From the NCBI GenBank assembly GCA_001972305.1, contig BDDD01001763.1, positions 42,985-106,984 on the forward strand: a stretch of DNA of 64,000 nucleotides, in the 5' to 3' direction. The notes below the pieces were generated by a model. That model was given only the letters and a program-made list of their open reading frames with translations. It ran no database searches and was not told the DNA's origin. The stretch's first letter is position 1, and the number at the start of each line of letters is the position of its first letter. This document shows positions 54,811 to 64,000 of this stretch, one piece after another. The stretch comes from Cephalotus follicularis (Eukaryota; Streptophyta; Magnoliopsida; Oxalidales; Cephalotaceae). The position numbers and the translations under genes are program-made.

Positions 54811-56683
54811 CTCCTCGTCTCCACCAGTTTTGAGCCTTTTGCTGTGAGGATTTGTTGCACAGTAAGGGACTGTCTCCCATAGGCCTTTCTTGCATTTGTA
54901 TGGTCGCCCCCAGATGCGACCCCCCCAGAGATGGTGTGGATGACACCTCTGGGTTGCTGTTGCTCCTGTCGCTCCTCTTGTTGCGGAGGAGCCTCTTTTA
55001 TTCTCTGCTCCCTTCTTCCTTGGGGAGCATCTCTATCCACATACTTGCGCAGATGTCCCTTTCTAATCAGGTCCTCAATCTGATTTTTCAGCTGCCTGTA
55101 GTCCTCTGTATCGTGGCCGTGGTCACGATGATACCGAAAGTACTTCTCAACATTCCTATTCTCTGCCGGAGTCCTCAGCTTCTCAGGCCACTGGAAAGGT
55201 ACTTTGTCTTGCTCCACAGCAAGTATCCTGGTACGTGTGTCAAGGAGGGGGGGAAAAGTGTAGTTAGATGGTATTGGTGCCCCACCCCTGGAGGTGCCCT
55301 CTCGTCTGGAGAGTTTATGTCTGAGGTCTTCCTTGGACAAGTCTGACCTCTCCTTCCTCTTGTCCCTTCTCTCTGGGGCATTTCGTGAATGCTCCCGTCT
55401 CTCCTCCTGATGGCCGGACCAGGGGGTCTTTTGTTTCCTGGCCGCCATCTCTTCCTCGGCGTTGACATACCTCTCCGCCCTTTTCAGTAGGTCTACCATG
55501 TCCTTGACCGGTTTCTTCAGAAGAGAGAAGGTGAACGATGAGTTGCTCCTCAACACATTATTCAAGGCTGCCAGGGCAAAATACGGCTCCAAATCTTTCA
55601 CTGTGAGAGATTCCTTGTTGAACCTAGTGAGGTAATCTCTCAGTGACTCATCTTTACCCTGTACCACGTTGATGAGGTGGGTGGAGTTTCTCCTCTGCAT
55701 GGTGCTGTTGAGGAAGTTGGTTACGAACAGTTCCGTAAACTGATCGAAGCTCTTCATGGAATTCTTCGCCAAGGTAAAATACCAAGACTAGGCAGCTCCA
55801 ATCAAGGTCACTGGGAATCCTCGGCAAAGCATCGCGTCCAAGGCCTGGTACATCCACATAGCCTGAATGTAAGAGCGTATATGTTGGATGGGGTCCGTGG
55901 ACCCATCGTATTTGTCAAGGCTTGGGTTTCGGAACCCGCTGGGGAATTGCTCTGCCATGATTTCGGCCGTGAAGGGGTTGGCGCTAATATTTCGCACCTC
56001 GGACAGATGCCCCTTATGCTGTTCCACTCCTCGGAACCTCCTTTCCAAATCTGCAAGCCTTCTATCCACTGCTTGCTCCACTTCTTCTATGTTCCTAGCT
56101 CTGCTAGAAACATGTGACCCTCCAGCTACTGAGGCTGGGGGATTGACCCTGATTCCTAGTGCGGTGCCAGATCTGTGCGGGGCATTGGAGCGCACTTGTG
56201 CCTCCTCTGATCCCCTGGCCTCCTACCGAGGATCCACGTCCATGGCCTGGTGCTGAGGATGCACTCTTCTGGGACTGTTAGGGTGATCCCGAGCAGTCGA
56301 GGACTCCGCCCTCTGAGATGCATTAATCTCAGGTCTCCTTCCCAGGGGAATGTTGTCCCCTGACCGCCTAAGGAGATGTTCATTTCTCCTCAACGGGTTT
56401 CGCCTGGCACCTCGTGGGTGCCGTGCCTCCACCTCTGGTCTTTGGGGACCAGAAACTCCTCGGACCACTTGTTGGGCAGGCCCTACTTGTTGTTGGTTGG
56501 CCAAAGTTGTGACAACAGATCAGTGACCCGCTCCAATCCCTGGAGGAACTGATTGACCTGCTCCCCTGTGACGGGAGCTTGTTCTTGGGCCGCTATTTGG
56601 ACGGCTTCTGGGGGAGGAGCCATGATCTACTGCTGTTGGCTACCTGTGGCTCTACCCTGGTTATTGCTCTTCCTCGGAGGCAT
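54807..56683 (-). pseudogene. Tat gag, element II
   Basis: A start at 56683 on the minus strand gives MPPRKSNNQGRA. A variable proline/arginine-rich part follows, then the capsid core (FRNPSLDKYDGSTDPIQHIR, MLCRGFPVTLIGAA, QFTELFVTNFLNSTMQRRNS, KESLTVKDLEPYFALAALNN). The basic 3' part ends with YHRDHGHDTEDYRQLKNQIE, the degenerate zinc-binding motif of this family, here with Y in place of a cysteine. The gene encoded the particle shell. A few breaks are present. Confidence 0.85.
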
Positions 56684-56703
56684 GGTTGTTGATGACTTTT
56701 TGC

Positions 56704-56726
56704 TGCGTTTCCCACAGACGGCCAAC
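56704..56726 (-). other. Primer-binding site, Tat element II
   Basis: On the minus strand GTTGGCCGTCTGTGGGAAAC directly follows the 5' LTR. It is a slightly shortened TTGGCGCCGTCTGTGGG. Confidence 0.8.
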
Positions 56727-57694
56727 TGTTGATACAAAAATCCTTCTCTCAACGGTATCCTACGTGGAAGACTTTAATTTGATAAGAGAAACGCTCGCAA
56801 TGGATGCCTGGGAGGAAGACGTCGATCTCGGACACCTGCACAAAGTGACAAACTGGTGGAAGGTCCATGAGGTTGTTCTCCCGGGGACACTCCGACGCTC
56901 AAGTTAGACAATGTGCAGAGATTATAAGGTTCTTTGAAGTGTAAAAATGGCTGACCTTTGTTAAGGCTGTTGAACTGGTATTTATAGTGCTGCATTGTAA
57001 CCATTAGAGCATGAAATGTGGAGGTGGTAACTGTCTCCTAAGGAAATGCTGAGGATCTCGGGCATATCCCTTGATCTCCACCAAATACTTCGTCTCTTTC
57101 CTTGTTGGTAGTTTGCTATGACTCTGCTTCCTTATTTGGATAAGGACGAATCCCAGGAAATCAGACAGATTTAATGCCCTTATCCCATAAACCAAGTGGT
57201 GGTCTTCTGCTACAAGACTGCCGAGGGAATGTGCTATGATACTGCTGCCGAGGACATGGGCCTCTTGTTATCCCTTTTCACTCCTCAGTGGTGTGCGCTT
57301 ATGACGCCTGGTCCTCATTCATCCGAGGATGAAGTCTTTTTGGATAAGGCCAAGGAGGAGGTCCTCGACATCTGTGCAGTGGGGGTAAGTTCTCTGTTTC
57401 GTGTCCAATAGATACTTGGGGCAGAGGAGGTCCTCGACCGTGGTGCCCCGAAGAAGGTCCTCTGACCTATAGCCTAAGTAAGCTCCTCGGCGGGGAAGGT
57501 CCTCGGCGATACTGTCCGGTAGTATGCTCTTGGTCAAACTAGCTCTTCTCGGCCCTAAGTCCGAGGAGGATGCCCACTACCATGTAAACGTTCCTCGGCA
57601 GGGCCTTTGGCGAGCCTCTAGCCCCTTCTGACAACTGGACGAACCTTAGGAGGACACGTGGTCTTCTTAAAATAAACATATTTTTACCCTATCA
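56727..57694 (-). repeat. 5' LTR of Tat-type element II
   Basis: It matches 45850-46815 along its length. A minus-strand TATA box (CTATAAATAC) lies at 56978-56987 and would start the gag-pol transcript. The GAGGAGGTCCTCGG-type inverted repeats lie in the first half of the LTR as read on the minus strand. Confidence 0.9.
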
Positions 57695-58873
57695 AAAATA
57701 AGCAACTCTTTTAATTTAATCGACGTGAAATAGATTGTCACGTTGATAAGGTATAATTATCAGTATATAACGTTGCTAAAAGATAGGAAATATTATTCCT
57801 ATGTAATTCTACAGAAGAATTCTAAGAAATTAAGAAAATTTTTAAAGGGAGTATAGAGTTTACTAGAAAAACTATGAGTAACCATTTGTACGAGAGAAAT
57901 TTATTTGATAATATTTAACCATTGAATATTACTAACCCGAGAAATGCGAGAAAATTGGTTGACATATATTGGAAAAACACAACTAGATCTGGCTTAAAAA
58001 GAGACTCAAATATATGTCATAGAAAAGTAAAAACATCTAATCAAAGTATAGACTAATATTTGCAATTGCAACCAGTCTTGGGATTTAATCCAGTTTTTTC
58101 ACCACATAAATACTTTTTTTTTCCTACTAACTGTTGAGCAGGATTAGATTTGTGATCAAGATTACAATAACTTCCTTTACTGAATAAAAACTATTAACTT
58201 ATCTCATATTAAGAGTTTTCAAGTTTTATTTATTTTCTCATGCTTCTTTATGATCACCGTAAAGATGAAGGTCACTTTTTCGATGTGTGGTTCTGAGATT
58301 TGAATCCACACTATTTCTTTGGTTAAAAAAAAGGGAGTTTATGTCCGCTACATATACTTGGATGACTCATCTTTTTCGTATACACGTTTTTCATATTAAA
58401 CCCCATATCTTATCATGATATCTATGTGAAGCTTAAATTAATCTCTCGTCTTCATAAAGTCTCCGAAATCGAAATAGTATTGCGTTCACGATAACAGATT
58501 AATACCCGAGTTACTACATGCGATGATGCATTTATTAATCCAGATCAACTAAATGGCCTTTTTATATATTGAAGACTCCTACTTTTAAATTTTTTTTTAA
58601 ATTTCGGAGCTTGAAGAACAACTAATTTCATATCTATACAAAGAGAACAAGAAGAAAAAATTGGCATTCAGTTCAACGAAAGTATTGAGCCTTTTTTAAC
58701 TATGGTTTAATGGGTGAAGAAGCATATTCTTACAACCATATGTGACTTAAAAACTCTTCTAATTATTGTTAAAATTGATATAATCAAACTTTGATTGATC
58801 GAGTGATTTGATTTAGAATCTATTTTATATATGTTCTTTTTATATGTTATACTTTGTAAACCCTATAACTAGG
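57695..58873. other. AT-rich stretch between Tat elements II and III, nothing recognised
   Basis: Apart from the target duplication AAAAT at its left edge, no gene, RNA or repeat was recognised in these 1.2 kb. Element II was inserted into it: the 48 bp at 45802-45849 are its left continuation. It may be one of the few non-LTR stretches in the window. Confidence 0.5.
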
Positions 58874-59758
58874 TGTTGATACAAAAATCCTTCTCTCAAC
58901 AGTATCCTACGTGGAGGACTTTTATTTATTAAGAGAAACGCTTGTCACTGATGCCTTGAGGAAGATTGTGATCTCGGACACCTGCACAAGGTAACAACAA
59001 TGGTGGAAAGTCCAGGAGGTTGTTCTCCCGGGGACACTCCGACGCTCAAGTTAGACAAAGTGCAGATGAAATAAAGCTCTCTTGAATGTAAAAATTGCTG
59101 ACCTTTGTTCAGTGTGTTGAACTTGTATTTATAGTGGAGCTTTGTAACTGATAGAGCGTTTAATTCGGGTGTGATCATTATCCCCTAGGGAAATGCCGAG
59201 GATCTCGGTCATTCCCGTTATCTCCGCCTATAATGTCGCTGTTTCCTTTGTTGTAGTTGATCAGGATTCTATCTCCTTATTTGGATAAGTGTAGATCCCG
59301 TGAAATCTGTTGAAGTTAATCCCCTTATCCCATAGATAAGGTTGAGGTCCTCCGTTTGCAAGACTGTTGAGGGAACTGACTATGGCACTGCTGCCGAGGT
59401 CATGGTCTTCATTAGTCCGAGGACAAAGGTAGTTTGAATATGTCCGAGGAGGAGCTTGATAGTTTCTGTGTAGTGAATGTCTCCTGTTCTATGTCTGGTA
59501 GATTCTCTGGGCTGAGAGAGTCCTCGGCCCTTACGCCTTGGATGTAGTCTTCTACTTCTAAGTCCAAGAAGGGTTCTCGGACTTGTGGTCTCAGTGTGTT
59601 CTCTTCAAAAAATAATGGTCCTCGGCTCCAGGTCTGAGGATGACGTTCTTGGCCATGTGTGTGCTCCTGTTAACTAGCTTGTGATTCCTCATGGATAGCT
59701 GGTCAAGTCTGCAGTGGACACGTGTCCTTGATAATATAAACATATTTTTCCTTCATCA
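58874..59758 (-). repeat. 3' LTR of Tat-type element III
   Basis: On the plus strand it begins TGTTGATACAAAAATCC and ends TTTTTCCTTCATCA. At 885 bp it is slightly shorter than the LTRs of element II, and clearly more diverged from them than those are from each other. A minus-strand TATA box lies at about 59126-59135. Confidence 0.85.
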
Positions 59759-60374
59759 TATGCCCCCCTGGTCCTTGTTCTCTGACCTTGGTCAGAGGAG
59801 GAGGATCAGAGTTGAGAGCCGTGGCCCAGGAAAGACTCCTCTGAAATGCTTCTTGGTAGCTCTTCCTTGCACAAATGGGCTGAGGCTGAGATTATTGCCT
59901 TTGTCGTTCCTCTGCTACTCACCTTAGTCTACTTGAACTGAGGACTAGAGCCTACCCTTTGGTCTGCCATCAATCTCATCAATAGGCCTCGAGTAGTGAA
60001 CCGTTATGATTATCCTTTAAGTTGCGTCTTGAATACGCTTCACACGTGGCGTGCACAGAGCAATTCCCTCCTCTGTCTTTTCGTTTCCCGCGCTTGATTT
60101 GACGGTCTGTTTCCCCACCGTTAGATCTATTTGAGATGGAGGGCCAGGATCCGAGGAAAGGGTCTATAAGAGCCCTTCTTCCTCTCATATCAAAGCTTTC
60201 GCTTCTTCAACCTTCAGAACTTACAGTACTTTTTGAGAGCTTTTTGAGTCTGCAGTGTCTTCAGTTACTTACTCCAAACCCTCGAATCAAAATCTTTAGT
60301 AAAATCCTACCACTCTTTGCTTTCCCAGATCATTTTCTTCTTTTGAGGTTTCATCTTCTTCATCTTCTATTTTC
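59759..60374 (+). promoter_or_regulatory. Polypurine tract, palindrome and promoter of accessory gene III
   Basis: The polypurine tract is at the LTR border. A perfect inverted repeat CTCTGACC-TT-GGTCAGAG lies at 59780-59797. A TATA-like TATAAGAG lies at 60165-60172, about 200 bp before the start codon at 60375. The layout is the same as in elements I and II. Confidence 0.6.
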
Positions 60375-62841
60375 ATGGCTAGTCAAGAACTGTCCACTGG
60401 GTCTTCTTCTTCTTCTTCTCCCCTATCTGTTGAGCCCTTGGCCATGGTGGTTCCCCCCGCTGAAAGGCCGGTTGGTGTGGAAGGTAGCCTAGGTGCTGTG
60501 GTGGGTGACCCTGATGCACCCACTGCAGAGGCCAATCCTCTGCCTGAGGATTGTGTCTTTGGTTTGAGTAAACTCAGCCAAGCCGAGGTCAAAAGGCTTA
60601 CTAGAAAGTACAATTTCCCTCGTGGGTTGACCTTCAATCTTCCTAAGGATCCTTGGGTAGTCACCGAGAGCCGAGAAGGCCTCTTTGTGGTCTTCGAAGG
60701 GGCCCTTTCCCATGGTCTGAGGGTCCCTGTCCCCTCCTTTGCCATCTCGATTCTTCTTAGCTTTAATCTTCATCCTTCTCTTCTTCAACCTCAGTCTTGG
60801 GGCTTCATGATAGGTTTCCTAGTTAAGTGCATAGAGTCCAAGGTTGAAGCGACTGTGAATCTCTTCAAGGAGTTTCACGTCATCTCGGCCACCCCCAAAA
60901 CAATCGGGTATTTTTTTCAAGTCCCGTTCTGGGGTGAAAAAGCTTCTTCTCAACCCTACCCAATCCATAAAAAACTGGAGGAAGAACTACTTTTTAATAA
61001 AGGACTTCGAGGGGTTTATTCCCTCTCCTTGGTGCACGTCCTAGGACGTTAAATCTCTGAACAGAAAATCTCGCCTGTCCTCGGCTGAGAAGATAGATCT
61101 CAGCAAGCTCCTGGCCCTTGAGCCAGAGGATGTTAACTCCACCATAACTGAGGATCGCCTGGTCCAGGCAGGACTAAGTGTGGTCCTTGGACGAGAATCC
61201 TCCTTGGACGGATCTGAGGAGGAAGAATCAGAGGGAGAGGGAGAGCAAAATAATCCTCTACCCCCGAGGTCGGAACGAACTTGTACAAAATCTTTGTCTT
61301 CTCTGTCTCTTCTATTAATACTGTTCTTACTAACCCTTGCATTTTTTGATCTCTGACTCTGACTCTCTTGTCTTCTTTCAGCAATGGCTCCTCGCCGAGA
61401 TCTTTCTTCCATCATTAAGGCCACTGATCAGAGGAAGACCCCTGCACCTACTGGGTCAAAGTCTAAGGGAAAGGCCCCTGTGACCGAGGTGCCAAGAACA
61501 CAGACCAAGGTTCCTCCTCCTCCTTCTGCTAGGGTGCCAGTGGCTACGACCGAGAAGAGGAGGGAGACGAGCAAGAGGCCGGCAGACAAGACCCCCTCCA
61601 CTGAACATGCTCCTCTGATGAAGAGGAGCAAAAAAGGTAAAACTGTGGATGGCACCGAGAAGGTGCGGGAGGTCGAGGACGTTGCTGCCCTCGGATTAAG
61701 CTCCCAGGATCCCATAATCATTCCCCAATCTCGGGGGGTGAACGAGCTGCTCAACGAGTTTGAGGAAATGGACTGCCACCACTTAAACCTGAATGGTCCT
61801 GGAGTTCCTCAAGCACTTAGCCGGCTGGGCTTCTTTCCCCAGGAGATGGAGGCAAGGCAGAGGTGGTCCAACGAACAGTTGGTGACCAACTGTCTGAAGA
61901 GCCACTTCAGGGTAAATGATCTTTTCCTTAACTGTCTTGACTTCTCTTGTACTTCAGTTCTCCATAATGTCTAACATATTTTGCTTCTCTGACAGTCCCT
62001 GAACAATACTCAACTGCTGGTGGACAACTTCTCGGCAGTGATAGCCAGGGACAGAGAGCTGAGGTCGAGCATGGCCACATTGGAAGAAACTGCACGCTCA
62101 GCCCAAGCTCAGCTGAACGATGTTCTTAAGGTTCAGGAGTCCTTGGCTGAGGAGAAGAAGCAGGCGGTTGAGGACTTTGAGGAGATGAAGGCCGAGAAGG
62201 AGAGGCTGGAGGCCAAGCTGAAACGGGCCGAGGATAGAAATGATGATCTGGTGGTCAAGCTTGAGAGGCAGCAGAGGAAAGAGAAGGAGCAGCTGAGGAA
62301 GGAACAACATCAGGACGTGGCCGACTTCAAGAACTCGGAGGAGTTCAAGGAGTTGCTGAGGTCCTCCGTGGAGGAATTCAAGGGCTCAGAGGAGTTTGAT
62401 GAAGCAGTCTTCTTGGATGCGGCCGAGTACTTTCATCGGGGCTTCTATGCTTGCAGGAATTGGGTCGCTTCTCTGAAGCCCGAGTTTCCTCTGGATGAAG
62501 TGGTGTATTGTCACTCTGCCAATGCATTTGACTTCTACCCAGAGGGGATTGATGCGGTGGAGGACCGGGTCAGTCAGAGGTTGGCGTAAGAGGCCTCGAC
62601 TGCCCCCGTGGGTGAGATGCCAACTCCTACTTCTCCAGAAGTGGTTGTCCTCGCCGCGGATCCAGCTGCTGCCACCTCGGAAGCTGCATTAGACTCCTCT
62701 GCTCTTCATTCTTCCCGTCCTCCAGAAGACATTTTTTCCGGTGTTGGAGATCCTCCTCTACCCTCCACTGAAGCCTTCTTTCCTCCTGCACCTCTCGAGA
62801 ATCTTCCGTCAGAGCACGATGATGATGCTCCTCAGACTTAG
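60375..62841 (+). pseudogene. Tat accessory gene III (antisense), three exons
   Basis: Exon 1 starts MASQELSTGSSSSSSPLSVE and has VVFEGALSHGLRVPVPSFAI and PQSWGFMIGFLVKCIESKVE of the PF04195 pattern. Predicted introns lie at 61283-61381 and 61912-61995. Exon 2 starts MAPRRDLSSIIKATDQRK and has the basic KRSKKGK. Exon 3 starts with SLNNTQLLVDNFS, has a long coiled coil (EEKKQAVEDFEEMKAEKERL), then HRGFYACRNWVASLKPEF and an acidic/proline tail. The gene is closest to copy II. A few breaks are visible. Intron places and phases are the same in all three copies, evidence that the splicing is real. A poly(A)-like AATGAA lies near 62902. Confidence 0.72.
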
Positions 62842-64000
62842 TTTTTGCTCTTAACTTGTAATAGTTTTTTGTTTTTATCTTCTGTAATCTTTTTGAATAT
62901 CAATGAAGGCAACTCTTTTCTCATTCTCTGATCTTGGCTTTATATCTTTCTTCTGTGTGATGTGATTGATCTCTGTACTTGTACTTGTTAGTAATTCCCT
63001 TAGGAATTTTATCTTCATGATGACCTCAAACTCATCACACAAGTGAGCACTTGACTCCAAAAAATCTCAAGTAACTTAACAAGAAAAAGAGGCTTTGCCT
63101 TCTCGGACTTCATCTTCAATTAGCAATTCCCTTAGGAATTTTATTCTTGTTATGATCTCGGATTCCTCGCATAAATAAGCAACTAACCCCAAAAAGGCTT
63201 AAATAACTAATTAGTAACAACAAGCCCTTGTATTCTCGGACTTAATTGACTCCAAGTGCATTTGAGCTTCAAGCGTACATAAGTAATGATAATTCCTTGG
63301 AACTTTTAAGTTAGCCCAAATCACTAACCTTGCATAGACGAGGTCAATCAATCTTTAAGAGTCCTCGTAGGACCCCTCATTTGTAAAAATGCTTAAGTAG
63401 TTATAAGAAAACTTTTGTACTCACAGGTTGAGTTCTTCGCAGATTGAATTCTTGGTCTGCTCGGACAAGTTCCCATGGGTTTGCTTAGGAGAGCATCGTC
63501 TGACCTAAGATGTTTTAGGACAGGTCGGCTGAGGTTTCAGTCCACTTAGAGACACTTGTATTAATGTGCTCAGTCCGACGAGCTTGATCATTGCGAGTTC
63601 CCATGGATTCGCCTTTCAAGTCACAATTTTAAGTCTGGTTGGACAAGTTCCCATGGTGTTATCAACCAGTGTTTGCTCCCTTAGGAGTCTTAGTGCTTCC
63701 TTGGAAGTCTTTTAGGCCTGCTCCTTGGAAGGAGTCTTTGTTGATAAATATAGGTGCTCCTCGGAAGGAGTCTTTTGCATGCTCCTCAGAAGGAGGCTTT
63801 GGTGTGTGCATCCTTGGATGCCCTCGAATGCCTGTTTCACTGATCTGTCTGAGACCTCGGCTTGTGTCGGTTTTCTCATTTGAGAATTAGCCTCCGTAAG
63901 GCTTAGGAAACTTTAGATCCCGAGATGCCCCCTTGGGGGCATGGTCTGAGATGCTTAGGTTGAGACTGAGGGAACTGATCGGTGGCTGTTCAGAGGTTTG
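62842..64000. other. Convergent spacer of Tat element III with hairpin array
   Basis: No gene is seen up to the window end. At 63675-63800 several inverted repeats occur (CTTCC-TT-GGAAG, CTCCT-TGGA-AGGAG, CTCCT-CGGA-AGGAG, CTCCT-CAGA-AGGAG), in the same order and place as in element II. The part 62985-63450 contains three repeats of AATTCCCTTAGGAATT-like or AATTCCTTGGAA-like inverted sequences. Confidence 0.65.

Larger units (their letters stand above)
45850..57694 (-). mobile_element. Tat-type Ty3/gypsy element II, nearly full length, with antisense accessory gene
   Basis: The element is bounded by AAAAT at 45845-45849 and 57695-57699. On the minus strand: 5' LTR (57694-56727), primer site, gag, protease, reverse transcriptase with two RNase H domains, integrase (to 51031), spacer, antisense accessory gene on the plus strand, polypurine tract, 3' LTR (46815-45850). 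The LTRs are 966 and 968 bp and differ by eye at about 3-4% of sites. With the commonly used plant rate of 1.3e-8 per site per year this gives about 1 to 1.5 million years. All parts are present, but gag-pol has about half a dozen visible interruptions, so it is a fossil. Confidence 0.92.
58874..64000 (-). mobile_element. Tat-type Ty3/gypsy element III, runs off the window
   Basis: Only the 3' part (left side) is inside the window: 3' LTR (59758-58874), polypurine tract, antisense accessory gene and spacer with hairpins. It should continue with pol and gag to the right. Order and orientation equal those of elements I and II. Whether pol is present cannot be judged. The accessory gene has a few breaks, so at least that part is a fossil. 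Confidence 0.85.

Noticed and set aside
38316-62841. DNA transposase function for the PF04195-type protein
   Set aside because: The family's alternative name mentions transposase, but no catalytic DDE/DDD motif or terminal inverted repeats are seen, and the gene always sits inside an LTR element.

Overview
The window is plant nuclear DNA, almost certainly from a eudicot. It is made almost entirely of nested LTR retrotransposon fossils. The lineages present (Sirevirus Ty1/copia, a chromodomain Ty3/gypsy element of Tekay type, Tat-type Ty3/gypsy, and an Athila/Tat-type LTR fossil) are plant-specific. No convincing host gene, tRNA, rRNA or bacterial feature was seen. The species cannot be named from this evidence.

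Left part (1-17446). At 1-4670 lies a minus-strand Ty3/gypsy fossil in the order LTR, short internal region, LTR, primer-binding site. At 4699-7401 is a Ty3-type LTR block rich in an AAAGACATCGATGTCTTT palindrome. It abuts a decayed Sirevirus (7402 to about 13970) whose envelope-like gene is split by a 2,490-bp solo LTR (9728-12217, target duplication ATTGG). An AT-rich stretch with a LINE-type zf-RVT scrap follows, then another LTR-like block (15093-17446).

Middle part (17447-36834). A 17-kb Tekay-type element (17447-34460, target duplication AAATT) sits in that LTR-like block. Its 3' LTR carries a small Sirevirus derivative (19259-22726) that has lost gag and pol but keeps the envelope-like gene. 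Its 5' LTR carries a second solo LTR (28876-31363, target duplication TGGAT) of the same family as the first. The interrupted LTR block resumes at 34466 and gives way to AT-rich LTR-like sequence up to 36834.

Right part (36835-64000). Three Tat-type elements of one family lie in a row, all with gag-pol on the minus strand. They are a chimeric copy without pol (36835-45801), a nearly full-length copy (45850-57694, target duplication AAAAT), and a copy running off the window (58874-64000). Each carries, between the 3' LTR and the end of pol, a plus-strand accessory gene with its own TATA box, three exons and a poly(A) signal. The protein has a domain of the 'putative gypsy type transposon' family (PF04195) and a coiled coil. 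The accessory gene and pol are convergent. The spacer between their 3' ends holds an array of short hairpins whose stems show compensatory changes.

The strongest leads are these: the accessory protein of the first Tat copy starts MARTKQTARPS, matching the histone H3 tail; the hairpin arrays in the convergent spacer; the antisense three-exon gene itself; and clusters of self-complementary CGTCGACG or CATCGATG motifs that recur in LTRs of unrelated families.
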